A stretch of 36,724 bases of DNA from assembly GCA_937141935.1 (NCBI GenBank), contig CAKZQS010000051.1, positions 1 through 36,724 on the forward strand, written 5' to 3'. Both the position numbers and the translations under genes were made by a program. Source of the DNA: an uncultured Ectothiorhodospiraceae bacterium. Lineage in GTDB: Bacteria > Pseudomonadota > Gammaproteobacteria > Nevskiales > Oceanococcaceae. Below are positions 16,626-25,062 of the stretch, piece after piece. The notes beneath the pieces are model-generated. The model had not been told where the DNA came from. It saw only the letters and a program-made list of their open reading frames with translations, and made no database searches. Each line of letters starts with the position of its first letter. Position 1 is the stretch's first letter.

Positions 16626-16645
16626 CGCCGCCCGCGAGGGCGGCG
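16626..16645. terminator. 8-bp hairpin between convergent genes
   Basis: CGCCGCCC-GCGA-GGGCGGCG, a perfect 8-base-pair stem with a GCGA tetraloop, one base away from the YqjE-like stop codon (minus strand). There is only a TT after it on the plus strand. A weak bidirectional terminator is plausible. The 111-base gap that holds it contains no other visible feature. Confidence 0.5.
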
Positions 16646-16646
16646 T

Positions 16647-17087
16647 TCAGTCGTCGTCGCTGAGGTGTTTTTGCAGCAGCAGCAGCTCGGCCGTGCGCAG
16701 CAGCCGGTCGCGGGCCTCGGGCTGCGTGGCCAGCCACCAGCCCGCACCGGCGGCGATCAACGTCGCGGCCTTGGGATGGCGGCGCAGGACCTCCAGGGCC
16801 AGCGGCATCCAGGCGGCCGCGCCGCCGCTGTCCTGCGCATCGCGCTCGGCCCGGGCCTCAATGGCCTCACGCCGGCGGATCAGCAGATAGACGGTGAAGA
16901 CGGCCAGCAACAGCACGCCAACGCCGGCCAGCGTGGCGACGGCCGCACGGTCGGCGTCCATCACGGCGAACCACACGCAAATGCCCAGGCCGGCGATGGC
17001 CTGGGCCAGCAGGATCAGCAGCAGCAACCAGCCCGCGGCGAGTTGGCTGCCCTTGCTGGCCTGCGCCTTGAGGCGCTCGGGGATCAA
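16647..17087 (-). CDS. YqjE-like (holin-superfamily) membrane protein
   Basis: A 146-residue protein with two membrane segments near the N-terminus (LAAGWLLLLILLAQAIAGLGICVWFAV and AAVATLAGVGVLLLAVFTVYLLI), then a charged helix and a third weaker hydrophobic stretch (AATLIAAGAGWWLATQ). The arrangement directly after a DUF883 gene matches the yqjD-yqjE pair of E. coli. Its ATG overlaps the DUF883 stop (4 bases), so it is translationally coupled. Family assignment rests on topology and context more than on motifs. Role unknown. Confidence 0.6.
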   Translation of the reverse strand: MIPERLKAQASKGSQLAAGWLLLLILLAQAIAGLGICVWFAVMDADRAAVATLAGVGVLLLAVFTVYLLIRRREAIEARAERDAQDSGGAAAWMPLALEVLRRHPKAATLIAAGAGWWLATQPEARDRLLRTAELLLLQKHLSDDD

Positions 17088-17362
17088 CGGCGGTCGAGGA
17101 TGATGCCGAGCACGATGCCGATGCCGAAGGCGGTGGCCAGGCTACCCAGCGGGTTGTCCTGCACGCGGCCCTCGATGTCGTCACCGAGTGCACGCACCCG
17201 ATCACGCGCCTGGTCGACCTGAGCCTGGGCCTTGGCGCCCAGTTCCGACTTGCCGTCCAGCCCGGCCTGCTTGAGGCCCTGCGCCAGCGCGCTGACATCG
17301 TTTTGCAGGGCCGCGAAATCCTTGCGCAGCTGTTCGAAATCCTTGTCCAGCTTTTCGCTCAT
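17084..17362 (-). CDS. yqjD: DUF883 family protein (YqjD/ElaB type)
   Basis: A 92-residue protein with a charged helical N-terminal two-thirds (KLDKDFEQLRKDFAALQNDVSALAQGL) and a C-terminal single membrane anchor preceded by the family hallmark DNPLGSLATAFGIGIVLGIIL, ending DRR. YqjD, ElaB and YgaM in E. coli are tail-anchored proteins made in stationary phase that bind ribosomes at the membrane. ATG at 17362 has GAGGAG upstream. It follows the small acidic protein by 11 bases and overlaps the YqjE-like gene. In a stress-gene context it fits a stationary-phase role. Confidence 0.85.
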   Translation of the reverse strand: MSEKLDKDFEQLRKDFAALQNDVSALAQGLKQAGLDGKSELGAKAQAQVDQARDRVRALGDDIEGRVQDNPLGSLATAFGIGIVLGIILDRR

Positions 17363-17373
17363 GTTTGCTCCTC

Positions 17374-17526
17374 TTAGGTGGCGTCGTCGATCTCGTCGCC
17401 GAACTCTTCGGCGCCTTCCTCGATTTGCTCGCCGAGACCTTCGTTCTCTTCTTCAATCAGCGCCGAGATGCCGACAAAGCCGACGACCAGTACGGCGACG
17501 ATCACCAGAACTTGAGTCCATTTCAT
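17374..17526 (-). CDS. Small acidic single-pass membrane protein
   Basis: A 50-residue protein: an N-terminal membrane segment (MKWTQVLVIVAVLVVGFVGISAL) then a strongly acidic tail (IEEENEGLGEQIEEGAEEFGDEIDDAT) with no basic residue. ATG at 17526 is preceded by AAGGAG, a good ribosome site, and the next gene starts 11 bases after the stop, so it heads the YqjD-like operon. I know no named family with certainty. The opposite charge of its tail to the basic patches of its neighbours suggests an interaction, but that is speculation. Confidence 0.7.
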   Translation of the reverse strand: MKWTQVLVIVAVLVVGFVGISALIEEENEGLGEQIEEGAEEFGDEIDDAT

Positions 17527-17638
17527 TGCGTGCTCCTTGCGTTGGGGCCCGCGCGCTGTGGTCGCGGGTCCGCCCGTGCGACGGCGAGTGCCGTCATGTC
17601 CCAGCATCCTCCGCGGCGGGCGCGGGCCGAAGAGGGTG

Positions 17639-17650
17639 TGACCAAAGCCA
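17639..17650. promoter_or_regulatory. TGAC-N4-GTCA-like site, one mismatch
   Basis: TGAC-CAAA-GCCA, 112 bases upstream of the small acidic protein start (minus strand). It is nearly identical to the site at 10813 and close to the reverse complement of the site at 17799. Confidence 0.4.
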
Positions 17651-17754
17651 CCTGCGCGGTCGCGCGGGCCTCGCGCCGGGCAGGCCGCTGCGAAACCCGC
17701 CCGGCGTCATGCCGTCGCGAACGCGCTCGCTGCGCGGCGTGGGCTTGGAGCGCA

Positions 17755-17799
17755 GGTCATTGGCGCGGGGGTCATTGGCATGGGGGTCATTGGCGCGGT
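17755..17799 (+). repeat. Three tandem 15-base repeats
   Basis: Copies at 17755-17769, 17770-17784 and 17785-17799, each beginning GGTCATTGGC and differing at one or two positions. The array ends exactly where the TGAC-TTTG-GTCA palindrome begins. Each unit contains GTCATTG, a near half-site of that palindrome. Confidence 0.8.
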
Positions 17800-17810
17800 G
17801 ACTTTGGTCA
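17799..17810. promoter_or_regulatory. Perfect-arm TGAC-N4-GTCA site
   Basis: TGAC-TTTG-GTCA, 94 bases upstream of the secreted protein gene, adjoining the triple repeat. On the other strand it reads TGAC-CAAA-GTCA, matching the 17639 site at 11 of 12 positions. Confidence 0.5.
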
Positions 17811-17904
17811 GCCAATTTGGCGGCTGTCGCGCCGCCGGCCTAGCGTGAAACCCTCGATTCACAGCCGGGTGGCGCCGCCGCCGCCCCGCGACGCGGAGGT
17901 CGCC

Positions 17905-18240
17905 ATGGGCCGCAGTACCCCGCCAGGCACCGCGATGGTGCCCGCCCGCGGCAGCCGCGTCGCCGGCGCCTTGATGCTGGGCCTGTGGGCCGGCAGCGGC
18001 TGGGCGACCAGCCCGCCGGCACCGGCCGGTGCGGCCGCCGCATCCGCGTCCGCAGCCGCCGCGTCCGCAGCGGCCGGCACCGCGCAGGCCACCCAGCGCC
18101 AGCTGATATACGCCAGCGCGCTCTGGCAGCGCGCCGACTTCTGGCAGCGCAGTGATGCCTGCGCGCCGAGCCCGTGCACGCGTCCGCTGGATTCGGCACG
18201 CGTGCAGCGCGCCATGGATACCCCCCGACGACGACGATGA
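17905..18240 (+). CDS. Small secreted hypothetical protein
   Basis: A 111-residue protein with a probable signal peptide (basic MGRSTPPGTAMVPARGSR, then VAGALMLGLWAGSGWA) and a low-complexity Ala/Ser/Pro stretch. The short C-terminal region LIYASALWQRADFWQRSDACAPSPC has two Cys that could form a disulfide. ATG at 17905 has GGAGG seven bases upstream. The stop overlaps the start of the cardiolipin synthase (ATGA), so they are coupled. No family recognised. The fixed linkage to a lipid enzyme suggests an envelope role, but this is inference. Confidence 0.6.
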   Translation: MGRSTPPGTAMVPARGSRVAGALMLGLWAGSGWATSPPAPAGAAAASASAAAASAAAGTAQATQRQLIYASALWQRADFWQRSDACAPSPCTRPLDSARVQRAMDTPRRRR

Positions 18241-19571
18241 GCATGACCGGGCGACAACACGACAGCGAAAACACCCCCGCGCGGGGTGGAGATTCCATCG
18301 CGCAGGACAGCCAGCCGGCAGCCGCGTCCGCGGGATCCCAGTCCGGGTCGAATTCCGGGCTCACTTCCGGGCCGGCCTCCGCGCCCGGGCCGGGAAGCCG
18401 CGCCACGGGCTCCGGCCTTGAGGCCGAAGCGGCGCTATGGCGGCGCCGGCTTGCGGGCTGGATGGGCCAGCCCTTTCGCGGGGGCAACCGCATCGAGCCG
18501 CTGCGCAACGGCCGCGAGATTTTCCCGCCGATGCTGCAGGCCATCGAAGAGGCCGAGCGCAGCATCGAGTTTCTGACTTATGTGTACTGGACCGGCGAGA
18601 TCGCCGAGCGCTTTGCCACGGCGCTGGCCGAGGCCGCTGGCCGCGGCGTGCAGGTGCGCGTGTTGCTCGACGGCTTTGGTGCCAAGCCCATGCCGGAGGC
18701 CTGCCTGGACCAGTTGCGCGATGGCGGCGTGGAGGTGCGCTGGTTCCGGCCCCTGAAGCTGGCCAAGCTGTGGCGCCTGGATAACCGCACCCACCGCAAG
18801 GTGCTGGTGGTGGACGGCCGCATCGGTTTCACCGGCGGCGTAGGCATCGCGCAGGAATGGGAGGGCGATGCGCGCGACACCAGCGAGTGGCGCGACAACC
18901 ACTTCCGCCTGCAAGGCCCGGCCGTCGACGCGCTGCGCGCCGCCTTCGTCGGCAACTGGTGCGACGCCGGCGGCGCGCTGGACCCGCGGCTGGACTTTCC
19001 CGAAGCCGAAACGCCCGGCGAATCCGAAATCCTGCCGCTGCGGGCCACCGGCGGCCCGGGCTGGTCGGACATCGCCACCGTGGTGCGGGTGCTGGTGCAG
19101 GAGGCGCAGCAACGGCTGTGGCTGTCCTCGCCCTATTTTCTGCCCGACGCCCAGATCCGCGAGGGGCTGTGCGCCGCCGCCCGCCGCGGCGTCGACGTGC
19201 AGGTCATGGTGCCCGGCCACTATGGCGACATGCGCCTGGCCGGCATGGCCTATGTCAGCGAGTGCGAATGCCTGGTCGAGGCGGGCGTCAAGGTCTGGCT
19301 CTACCAACGCACGATGCTGCACATCAAGCAGCTGCTGGTCGACGACACGCTGTCGCTGCTGGGCTCGGCCAACATCAACCAGCGCTCGCTGAGCAAGGAC
19401 GACGAGATGGCGATGTGCGTCATCGACCCCACGCTGCAATCGCGGCTGGCCCGGGATTTCGAAGACGACCGCGGCCACTGCGAGGCCTTCGACCTGGAAC
19501 GCTGGCGCCGCCGCTCCTGGCTGCGCCGCCTGGTCGAGGCCATCGTCAAGCGCTTCCGGCCGCAGCTCTAG
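18237..19571 (+). CDS. cls: PLD-type cardiolipin synthase (second copy)
   Basis: A 444-residue phospholipase-D-superfamily synthase. The first 60 residues are a low-complexity Ser/Gly/Pro/Ala tail without membrane segments. Catalytic motifs are H186-K188-D193 (THRKVLVVDG, then GFTGGVGIA) and H362-K364-D369 (LHIKQLLVDD, then LLGSANINQRSL). Supporting stretches are EFLTYVYWTGEIAERF, VRVLLDGFGAK and WLSSPYFLPDAQI. The lack of the two N-terminal helices of ClsA and the LLGSANINQRS signature set it apart from the ClsB copy at 3116. ATG at 18237 overlaps the upstream stop. Two different cardiolipin synthases within 15 kb, near stress genes, suggest condition-dependent lipid remodelling. Confidence 0.85.
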   Translation: MSMTGRQHDSENTPARGGDSIAQDSQPAAASAGSQSGSNSGLTSGPASAPGPGSRATGSGLEAEAALWRRRLAGWMGQPFRGGNRIEPLRNGREIFPPMLQAIEEAERSIEFLTYVYWTGEIAERFATALAEAAGRGVQVRVLLDGFGAKPMPEACLDQLRDGGVEVRWFRPLKLAKLWRLDNRTHRKVLVVDGRIGFTGGVGIAQEWEGDARDTSEWRDNHFRLQGPAVDALRAAFVGNWCDAGGALDPRLDFPEAETPGESEILPLRATGGPGWSDIATVVRVLVQEAQQRLWLSSPYFLPDAQIREGLCAAARRGVDVQVMVPGHYGDMRLAGMAYVSECECLVEAGVKVWLYQRTMLHIKQLLVDDTLSLLGSANINQRSLSKDDEMAMCVIDPTLQSRLARDFEDDRGHCEAFDLERWRRRSWLRRLVEAIVKRFRPQL

Positions 19572-19640
19572 CAGCCCCGTTCGCCGCGCAGCCCCCCGCA
19601 AAGCCGGCGCAAGCCCCGGCAAAACCCCCACGGAGCCCTC

Positions 19641-20894
19641 ATGAGTCAGGACGATACGCCGCGCCAGTCGATCGGCACCTTTACCCACGACGCCTTCGAG
19701 CGTCTGCAACTGGATGACGAGATGCGGCGCCTGCTGGACCTGCCTTACCGCGAAACGCGTATCGAACTGCCGATGCGCATGGACGACGGCAGCCTGCGCG
19801 TATTCTTCGGTTACCGGGTGCAGCACAACCAGTCCCGCGGGCCCTTCAAGGGCGGCTTGCGCTACCACCCCGAGGTGGATACCGAGCATTTCGTCGCGCT
19901 GTCGAGCGTGATGACCTGGAAGACGGCCGTGCTCGACCTGCCCTTTGGCGGGGCCAAGGGCGGTATCGATTGCGACCCCGGCGAGCTGTCCGACAACGAG
20001 TTGGAGGTGCTGACCAAGCGCTTCGCCGAGCGGCTGCTGCCCATCATCGGGCCGGACCTCGACATTCCCGCACCCGACATGGGCACCGGTGCCCGCGAGA
20101 TGGCCTGGTTTCTGGAGGCGCATGCGCGCCACGCCGGCTATGACCCCGCGGTGGTGACCGGCAAGCCGGTCGAACTGGGCGGCTCGCATGGCCGCGAGCA
20201 GGCCACCGGGCGCGGCGCCGCCATCATCGCCAAGCAGGCGCTGCAGGCGGCCGACATCGACCTGGACGGCGCCAGCGTCGCGATCCAGGGCTTTGGCAAC
20301 GTCGGCCGGCACCTCGCGCACTTTCTGCACGAATCCGGCGCGCGCGTGGTGGCGGTCAGCGACCGTGACGGTGGCCTGCACGATGGCGAGGGCCTGGACG
20401 TGCCGGCGCTGTGCGCGGCCATGGGCGCCGACGATGCGCCGGATTCGGTCACCGAGGCCGGCGTCGACGGCGACACGCTGAGCAATGCCGAACTGCTGAC
20501 GCTGGACGTGGACCTGCTGGTGCCGGCGGCCATCGGCGGCGTCATCGACTGTGACAACGCCGACGAGGTGCAGGCCAAGGTGATCGTCGAAGCCGCCAAC
20601 ATGCCGCTGACCTGTGAGGCCGACGCGGCCCTGGCCGAGCGCGGCGTGCGTGTCGTGCCGGACATTCTGGCCAATGCCGGAGGGGTGGTTGTGTCCTACC
20701 TGGAGTGGGTGCAGAACCGCAGCCGCTACCGCTGGAGCGCCGAGCGCGTCGATGAGGAACTGTGCCGGCGCATGCGCTCGGCCTGGGAGGACGTGGCCGA
20801 GCGGGCGGATGAGGAGGACTGCAGTTGGCGGCAGGCCGCCTACCTGATTGCCGTGGAGCGCACCTGCAGCGCCATCCGCCTGCGCGGCTTCTAG
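19641..20894 (+). CDS. gdhA: Glutamate dehydrogenase (Glu/Leu/Phe/Val family)
   Basis: Amino-acid dehydrogenase of 417 residues, interconverting glutamate and 2-oxoglutarate plus ammonia. Substrate domain: RVQHNQSRGPFKGGLRYHP and MTWKTAVLDLPFGGAKGGI with the conserved lysines, then IPAPDMGTGAREMAWF. Nucleotide domain: the Rossmann motif VAIQGFGNVGRHLAHFL, DLLVPAAIGGVI, VEAANMPLT and PDILANAGGVVVSYLEWVQN. The AIQGFGNVG motif with a later Asp/Arg-containing VAVSDRDGG does not by itself settle NAD versus NADP use. ATG at 19641 with GGAG upstream. It lies 69 bases after cls in the same direction and may be read through from it. Glutamate can be an osmolyte, which would suit the surroundings. Confidence 0.92.
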   Translation: MSQDDTPRQSIGTFTHDAFERLQLDDEMRRLLDLPYRETRIELPMRMDDGSLRVFFGYRVQHNQSRGPFKGGLRYHPEVDTEHFVALSSVMTWKTAVLDLPFGGAKGGIDCDPGELSDNELEVLTKRFAERLLPIIGPDLDIPAPDMGTGAREMAWFLEAHARHAGYDPAVVTGKPVELGGSHGREQATGRGAAIIAKQALQAADIDLDGASVAIQGFGNVGRHLAHFLHESGARVVAVSDRDGGLHDGEGLDVPALCAAMGADDAPDSVTEAGVDGDTLSNAELLTLDVDLLVPAAIGGVIDCDNADEVQAKVIVEAANMPLTCEADAALAERGVRVVPDILANAGGVVVSYLEWVQNRSRYRWSAERVDEELCRRMRSAWEDVAERADEEDCSWRQAAYLIAVERTCSAIRLRGF

Positions 20895-20957
20895 CGCGGG
20901 CGTCTTCTTGGCGTATGGCTCGGTTTTCAGCCGGGCCGCTGGCGCCGCGCCACGCCC

Positions 20958-21986
<1,029 letters not shown>

Positions 21987-22110
21987 CGTTGTCCTATGGC
22001 GCGGCGGCCTGACGGCCCGAGCCCAGCAGGATACGCTGGGCGCCAGGACGGATCAGGGCAGGGCAGGCGGTGAACGAAGCAATGATCGCGACGGCCGGGC
22101 AGGGACGGCG

Positions 22111-22608
22111 ATGAGCGTGCTGGACGGCATGCAGTGGGATGTGGTGGCCAACCACCTGCTGCACCTGGCCATTGCCTATGTGCTGGCGCTGCCCATCGCC
22201 TGGGATCGCGAGGCGCACTCGCGCGGCGTGGGGCTGCGCACCTTCCCGCTGGTGGCCATCGGCTGTTGCGCCTTTTTGCTGATCGGTCGGGAGGTGCTGG
22301 AGGGTTCGGAATCGCACGCCCGGCTGCTGTACGGCCTGATGAGCGGCATCGGCTTCATCGGCGGCGGCGCGATCCTCAAGCAGGACAGCGAGGTCTCGGG
22401 TACGGCCACGGCCGCGGCGATCTGGGCCACCGGCGCCATCGGCGCCGCGGTGGCCTGGCAGCACTATGAGATCGCCCTGGTGCTGGGGCTGATGACCTTC
22501 GTGACCTTCCGCTTCGTCACGCCGCTGAAGGCGGTGGCGCAGGAACGCGGTGGGCGCAACAATGCCGAGCACGGCGCGCGCGACGGGGAGGACCGGGACG
22601 GCCATTGA
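22111..22608 (+). CDS. mgtC: MgtC/SapB family membrane protein
   Basis: A 165-residue inner-membrane protein. The family signature is clear: LPIAWDREAHSRGVGLRTFPLVAIGCCAFLL, LYGLMSGIGFIGGGAILKQ, GTATAAAIWATGAIGAAVAWQHYEIALVLGLMTFVTF. About four helices precede a hydrophilic, charged tail. Classical MgtC carries a C-terminal ACT-like cytoplasmic domain; this one stops short of it and belongs to the short class. ATG at 22111 has GGGA upstream. MgtC modulates the F-type ATPase and magnesium-starvation responses in pathogens; for short environmental forms the role is unclear. Divergent from the exchanger-like gene over 124 bases. Confidence 0.85.
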   Translation: MSVLDGMQWDVVANHLLHLAIAYVLALPIAWDREAHSRGVGLRTFPLVAIGCCAFLLIGREVLEGSESHARLLYGLMSGIGFIGGGAILKQDSEVSGTATAAAIWATGAIGAAVAWQHYEIALVLGLMTFVTFRFVTPLKAVAQERGGRNNAEHGARDGEDRDGH

Positions 22609-22654
22609 GCGCGCCATCCCCGCCGCATCCATCGCGCCCGCGCCCAGCCGCGGC

Positions 22655-23200
22655 TCAGTGCGGGTTGTAGGCGGCGGTGAGCTCGCGCCGACGCTGGCCA
22701 AAGCGCGAACGCAGCGCCTGCTGGTGCGCCGGGTCCAGCTGCATGTCGGCGGCGGGCATCAATTCGGCTTCCTCGCGGGCCATGGTCTTGCGCACGCAAT
22801 CCGCCAGCTTGGCGAAGCGGCGCGGCCAGTCCGGGTCGTCATAGGGGCGCATGTGCAGCTCCTGCAGCATCGTGTGGATCTGCTGCTGGGCGCGGGCGAT
22901 GTCGCTGCGTGTGGCCTCCAGCGCGGGCTGGTTCAGTGCCGGGTGCACAACCTCGGCCTCGGCGTTCATGTGCGCCCGCAGCGCGCTGCGGATCTTCGGA
23001 AAGTAATGCGCGCGCACGGCCTCATCCTCGGCCATCCATTGCAGGCGCTGCATCAGCGCGTCAATGGCCGCGTGATCGTGGCGCAGGGCCTCGCCCAGCG
23101 GGCCGCCTTCCGGCGCAACCGCGGTCAGCTCCTGGGTGGCGAAGGCCGCCGCGGCCGGCAGATCACCGGATTCGGGGCGGGTGGGGGCTGTGCTGCTCAT
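22655..23200 (-). CDS. Hemerythrin-domain protein
   Basis: A cytoplasmic 181-residue four-helix protein. The di-iron ligand pattern of HHE proteins is visible: LRHDHAAIDALM, HMNAEAEVVHPAL, IHTMLQELH and REEAELMPAAD. The N-terminal 30 residues are Ala/Pro-rich and probably disordered. ATG at 23200 has TTGGAG upstream. Proteins of this type sense or store oxygen, nitric oxide or iron; which applies here cannot be told. It converges on mgtC with 46 bases between stops and faces away from glrR. Confidence 0.82.
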   Translation of the reverse strand: MSSTAPTRPESGDLPAAAAFATQELTAVAPEGGPLGEALRHDHAAIDALMQRLQWMAEDEAVRAHYFPKIRSALRAHMNAEAEVVHPALNQPALEATRSDIARAQQQIHTMLQELHMRPYDDPDWPRRFAKLADCVRKTMAREEAELMPAADMQLDPAHQQALRSRFGQRRRELTAAYNPH

Positions 23201-23567
23201 CGTCAACTCCAATGTCGTTTGGGGCGGCCGCCGGAAAGGGGAATGGCGACCTAGGCTGCCCGGCCTTGGGGGCAAGTGCAGCACGCCGCCCCAGGCTTTC
23301 GAATCAACCATGACCAACGCCATCGCGACGCGATCGCAGGCGCCGGCGAAACCCGTGACCAAGGGCATGAAACGGTGTTCTGGCGGGGCTTGGCGGCCTA
23401 GTGTCGCCCTCGGAAGCCACCCACGGCGCTGCGCTCGCAGCCGCCGCGCAGACCGTCGCAACAGGCGGGTGGGGTGGCCAGCAGCAACGGAGCAAACGCC
23501 GCGATGCGAACGGGCCCACAATGCAAATTCACCGGTCTCGCCAGGCCGGTGGCGCGGAGCCGCGCCC
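23201..23567. other. 367-base divergent intergenic region
   Basis: No gene is supported between the hemerythrin and GlrR starts. Short open frames lack ribosome sites. A CACAATGC element at 23517-23524 could be a -10-type box for glrR, similar to the one before mscS. I searched by eye for the sigma-54 pattern TGGCAC-N5-TTGC and found no convincing match. Confidence 0.5.
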
Positions 23568-24917
23568 ATGGCTGAGGCCCGCGCTGCGCGTCTGCTATTC
23601 GTCGACGACGATGCCGAGTTGCGCACCGTCATGCGCATGCGCCTGGAGGCCGCCGGCTACGAGGTCGTGGACGCCGACAGTGCCGAGCAGGCCCTGGGGC
23701 TGATCGACAGCGCCCGGCCGCAGCTCGTCATCTGCGATCTGCGCATGCCCGGCATGGGCGGCATCGACATGCTGGAGCGGCTGCAGCACACCCGTCCCGG
23801 CCTGCCGGTGATCATCCTGACCGGCTTTGGCGACATCCCCGACGCGGTGCGCGCGACGAAATCCGGCGCCGTCGAATTCATGACCAAGCCGGTGGAGTCC
23901 AAGGACCTGCTGGCCTGCATTGAGCGCTACCTGGGCAGCGCCGGCGCCGAGCCGGGCGACGCGGCCTGGGAGGGCACCGTGGTGGCGCGCAGTCAGCAGA
24001 TGCGCAGCCTGCTGGACGATGCCAGCCGCATCGCACGCACCGATTCCAGCGTGCTGATCTCCGGCCCCAGCGGCGCCGGCAAGGAGGTCGTGGCCCGGGT
24101 GATTCACGACGCCAGCCCGCGCAGCGAACGCCCCTTCATCGCCATCAACTGCGGCGCCGTGCCGGCCGAGCTGCTCGAATCCGAACTCTTTGGCCACAAG
24201 AAGGGCGCCTTCACCGGCGCCCACAGCGACCACCTGGGTCTGTTCCGCTCGGCCGCCGGGGGCACCGTGTTCCTGGACGAGATCGGCGACATGCCGGCCG
24301 AGCTGCAGGTCAAGCTGCTGCGCGTGTTGCAGGAGCGCGAGGTGCGCCCGGTGGGCGAGACCCGCTCGGTGCCGGTGGATGTGCGCGTGCTCTCGGCGAC
24401 CCACCGCAACCTGCAGCAACTGGTGCAGTCGCAGGGCTTTCGCGAGGATCTGTATTACCGCCTGAACGTCGTGCAGCTCGAGCTGCCGCCGCTGGATGCC
24501 CGCCGCGAGGATATCCCCGCGCTGGTGGCGCACCAGTTGCGCAAGCTGGCCGAGCGCGGCGCGCCGCGGCGGGTCTATGCGCCGGAGGCCATGGAGCTGC
24601 TGGTGGCCGCCAACTGGCCGGGCAACGTGCGCCAGCTGTTCAACGTGGTCGAGCAGAACGTCGCGTTGGCCTCCTCGCGGGTCATCAGCGCCGCGCTGGT
24701 GCAAAAGGCCATCGGCGGTAACAGCAGCCGCACGATGCCCTCCTTCGACGAGGCCCGTGCCGAGTTCACCCGCAACTACCTCTGCCAGCTGCTGGAGCTG
24801 GCCGACGGCAACGTCAGCCATGCCGCGCGCCTGGCCGAGCGCAACCGCACCAACTTCTACAAGCTGCTCAGCCGCCACGGCATCGACCCGCAGAACTTCA
24901 AGTCCCAGGCCGCCTAG
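23568..24917 (+). CDS. glrR: Sigma-54-dependent response regulator GlrR
   Basis: NtrC-family response regulator of 449 residues. Receiver domain with phosphoacceptor D57 (VICDLRMP) and the conserved LTGFGDIPDAV and TKPV. AAA+ domain with Walker A GPSGAGKE (166-173), the sigma-54 contact loop GAFTGA (213-218), Walker B GGTVFLDEIGDM and the arginine-finger region FREDLYYRLNVV. The C-terminal helix-turn-helix NVSHAARLAERNRTNFYKLLSRHGI is the GlrR type, and the final DPQNFKSQAA aligns with E. coli GlrR. In enterobacteria GlrR acts with kinase GlrK and drives sRNA glmY and rpoE. Here neither glrK nor glnB is adjacent, so its kinase must lie elsewhere. Confidence 0.88.
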   Translation: MAEARAARLLFVDDDAELRTVMRMRLEAAGYEVVDADSAEQALGLIDSARPQLVICDLRMPGMGGIDMLERLQHTRPGLPVIILTGFGDIPDAVRATKSGAVEFMTKPVESKDLLACIERYLGSAGAEPGDAAWEGTVVARSQQMRSLLDDASRIARTDSSVLISGPSGAGKEVVARVIHDASPRSERPFIAINCGAVPAELLESELFGHKKGAFTGAHSDHLGLFRSAAGGTVFLDEIGDMPAELQVKLLRVLQEREVRPVGETRSVPVDVRVLSATHRNLQQLVQSQGFREDLYYRLNVVQLELPPLDARREDIPALVAHQLRKLAERGAPRRVYAPEAMELLVAANWPGNVRQLFNVVEQNVALASSRVISAALVQKAIGGNSSRTMPSFDEARAEFTRNYLCQLLELADGNVSHAARLAERNRTNFYKLLSRHGIDPQNFKSQAA

Positions 24918-25032
24918 GCCCGGCCGGCGCGGCGCAGTTCATCGCTGCGCGCCCTCCCGCCCACGCGGCGCCCCCGACTCCCGCGGCCCCGGTCGCGCTC
25001 CCTGGCAGCCCACCGCGGGCCGCTGCGGCATA

Positions 25033-25052
25033 CTCGATCGCGTCTAATCGAG
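25033..25052. promoter_or_regulatory. Inverted repeat CTCGAT-N8-ATCGAG
   Basis: Perfect 6-base arms immediately upstream of the start of the gluconate-dehydrogenase-like operon, overlapping its ribosome site (GAGGAG, 25050-25055) and just after a CATACT -10-like hexamer. It could be an operator or a leader hairpin that covers the ribosome site. Confidence 0.35.
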
Positions 25053-25062
25053 GAGACATGCG

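Larger units (their letters stand above)
17527..17904. other. 378-base divergent intergenic region
   Basis: There is no convincing gene here. Open frames exist on both strands, but they lack ribosome sites and their translations are Arg/Pro-rich and repeat-derived. The region separates the YqjD operon (minus) from the secreted protein/cardiolipin synthase pair (plus). It carries TGAC-N4-GTCA-like sites at 17639 and 17799 and a triple 15-base repeat at 17755-17799. Confidence 0.6.

Noticed and set aside
17594-17815. A 73-codon minus-strand frame with repeated RANDPHANDPRAND
   Set aside because: The repeat comes from the non-coding 15-base array; no ribosome site, and it lies across the putative operators.
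18435-20381. A 648-codon open frame on the minus strand opposite cls and gdhA
   Set aside because: Shadow frame: the plus strand carries clear catalytic motifs for both enzymes, while this translation is His/Gln/Arg-rich without motifs.
23201-23567. A GlmY/GlmZ-like small RNA next to glrR
   Set aside because: No convincing sigma-54 promoter, hairpin-plus-T-run terminator or GlmY-like structure is visible by eye.
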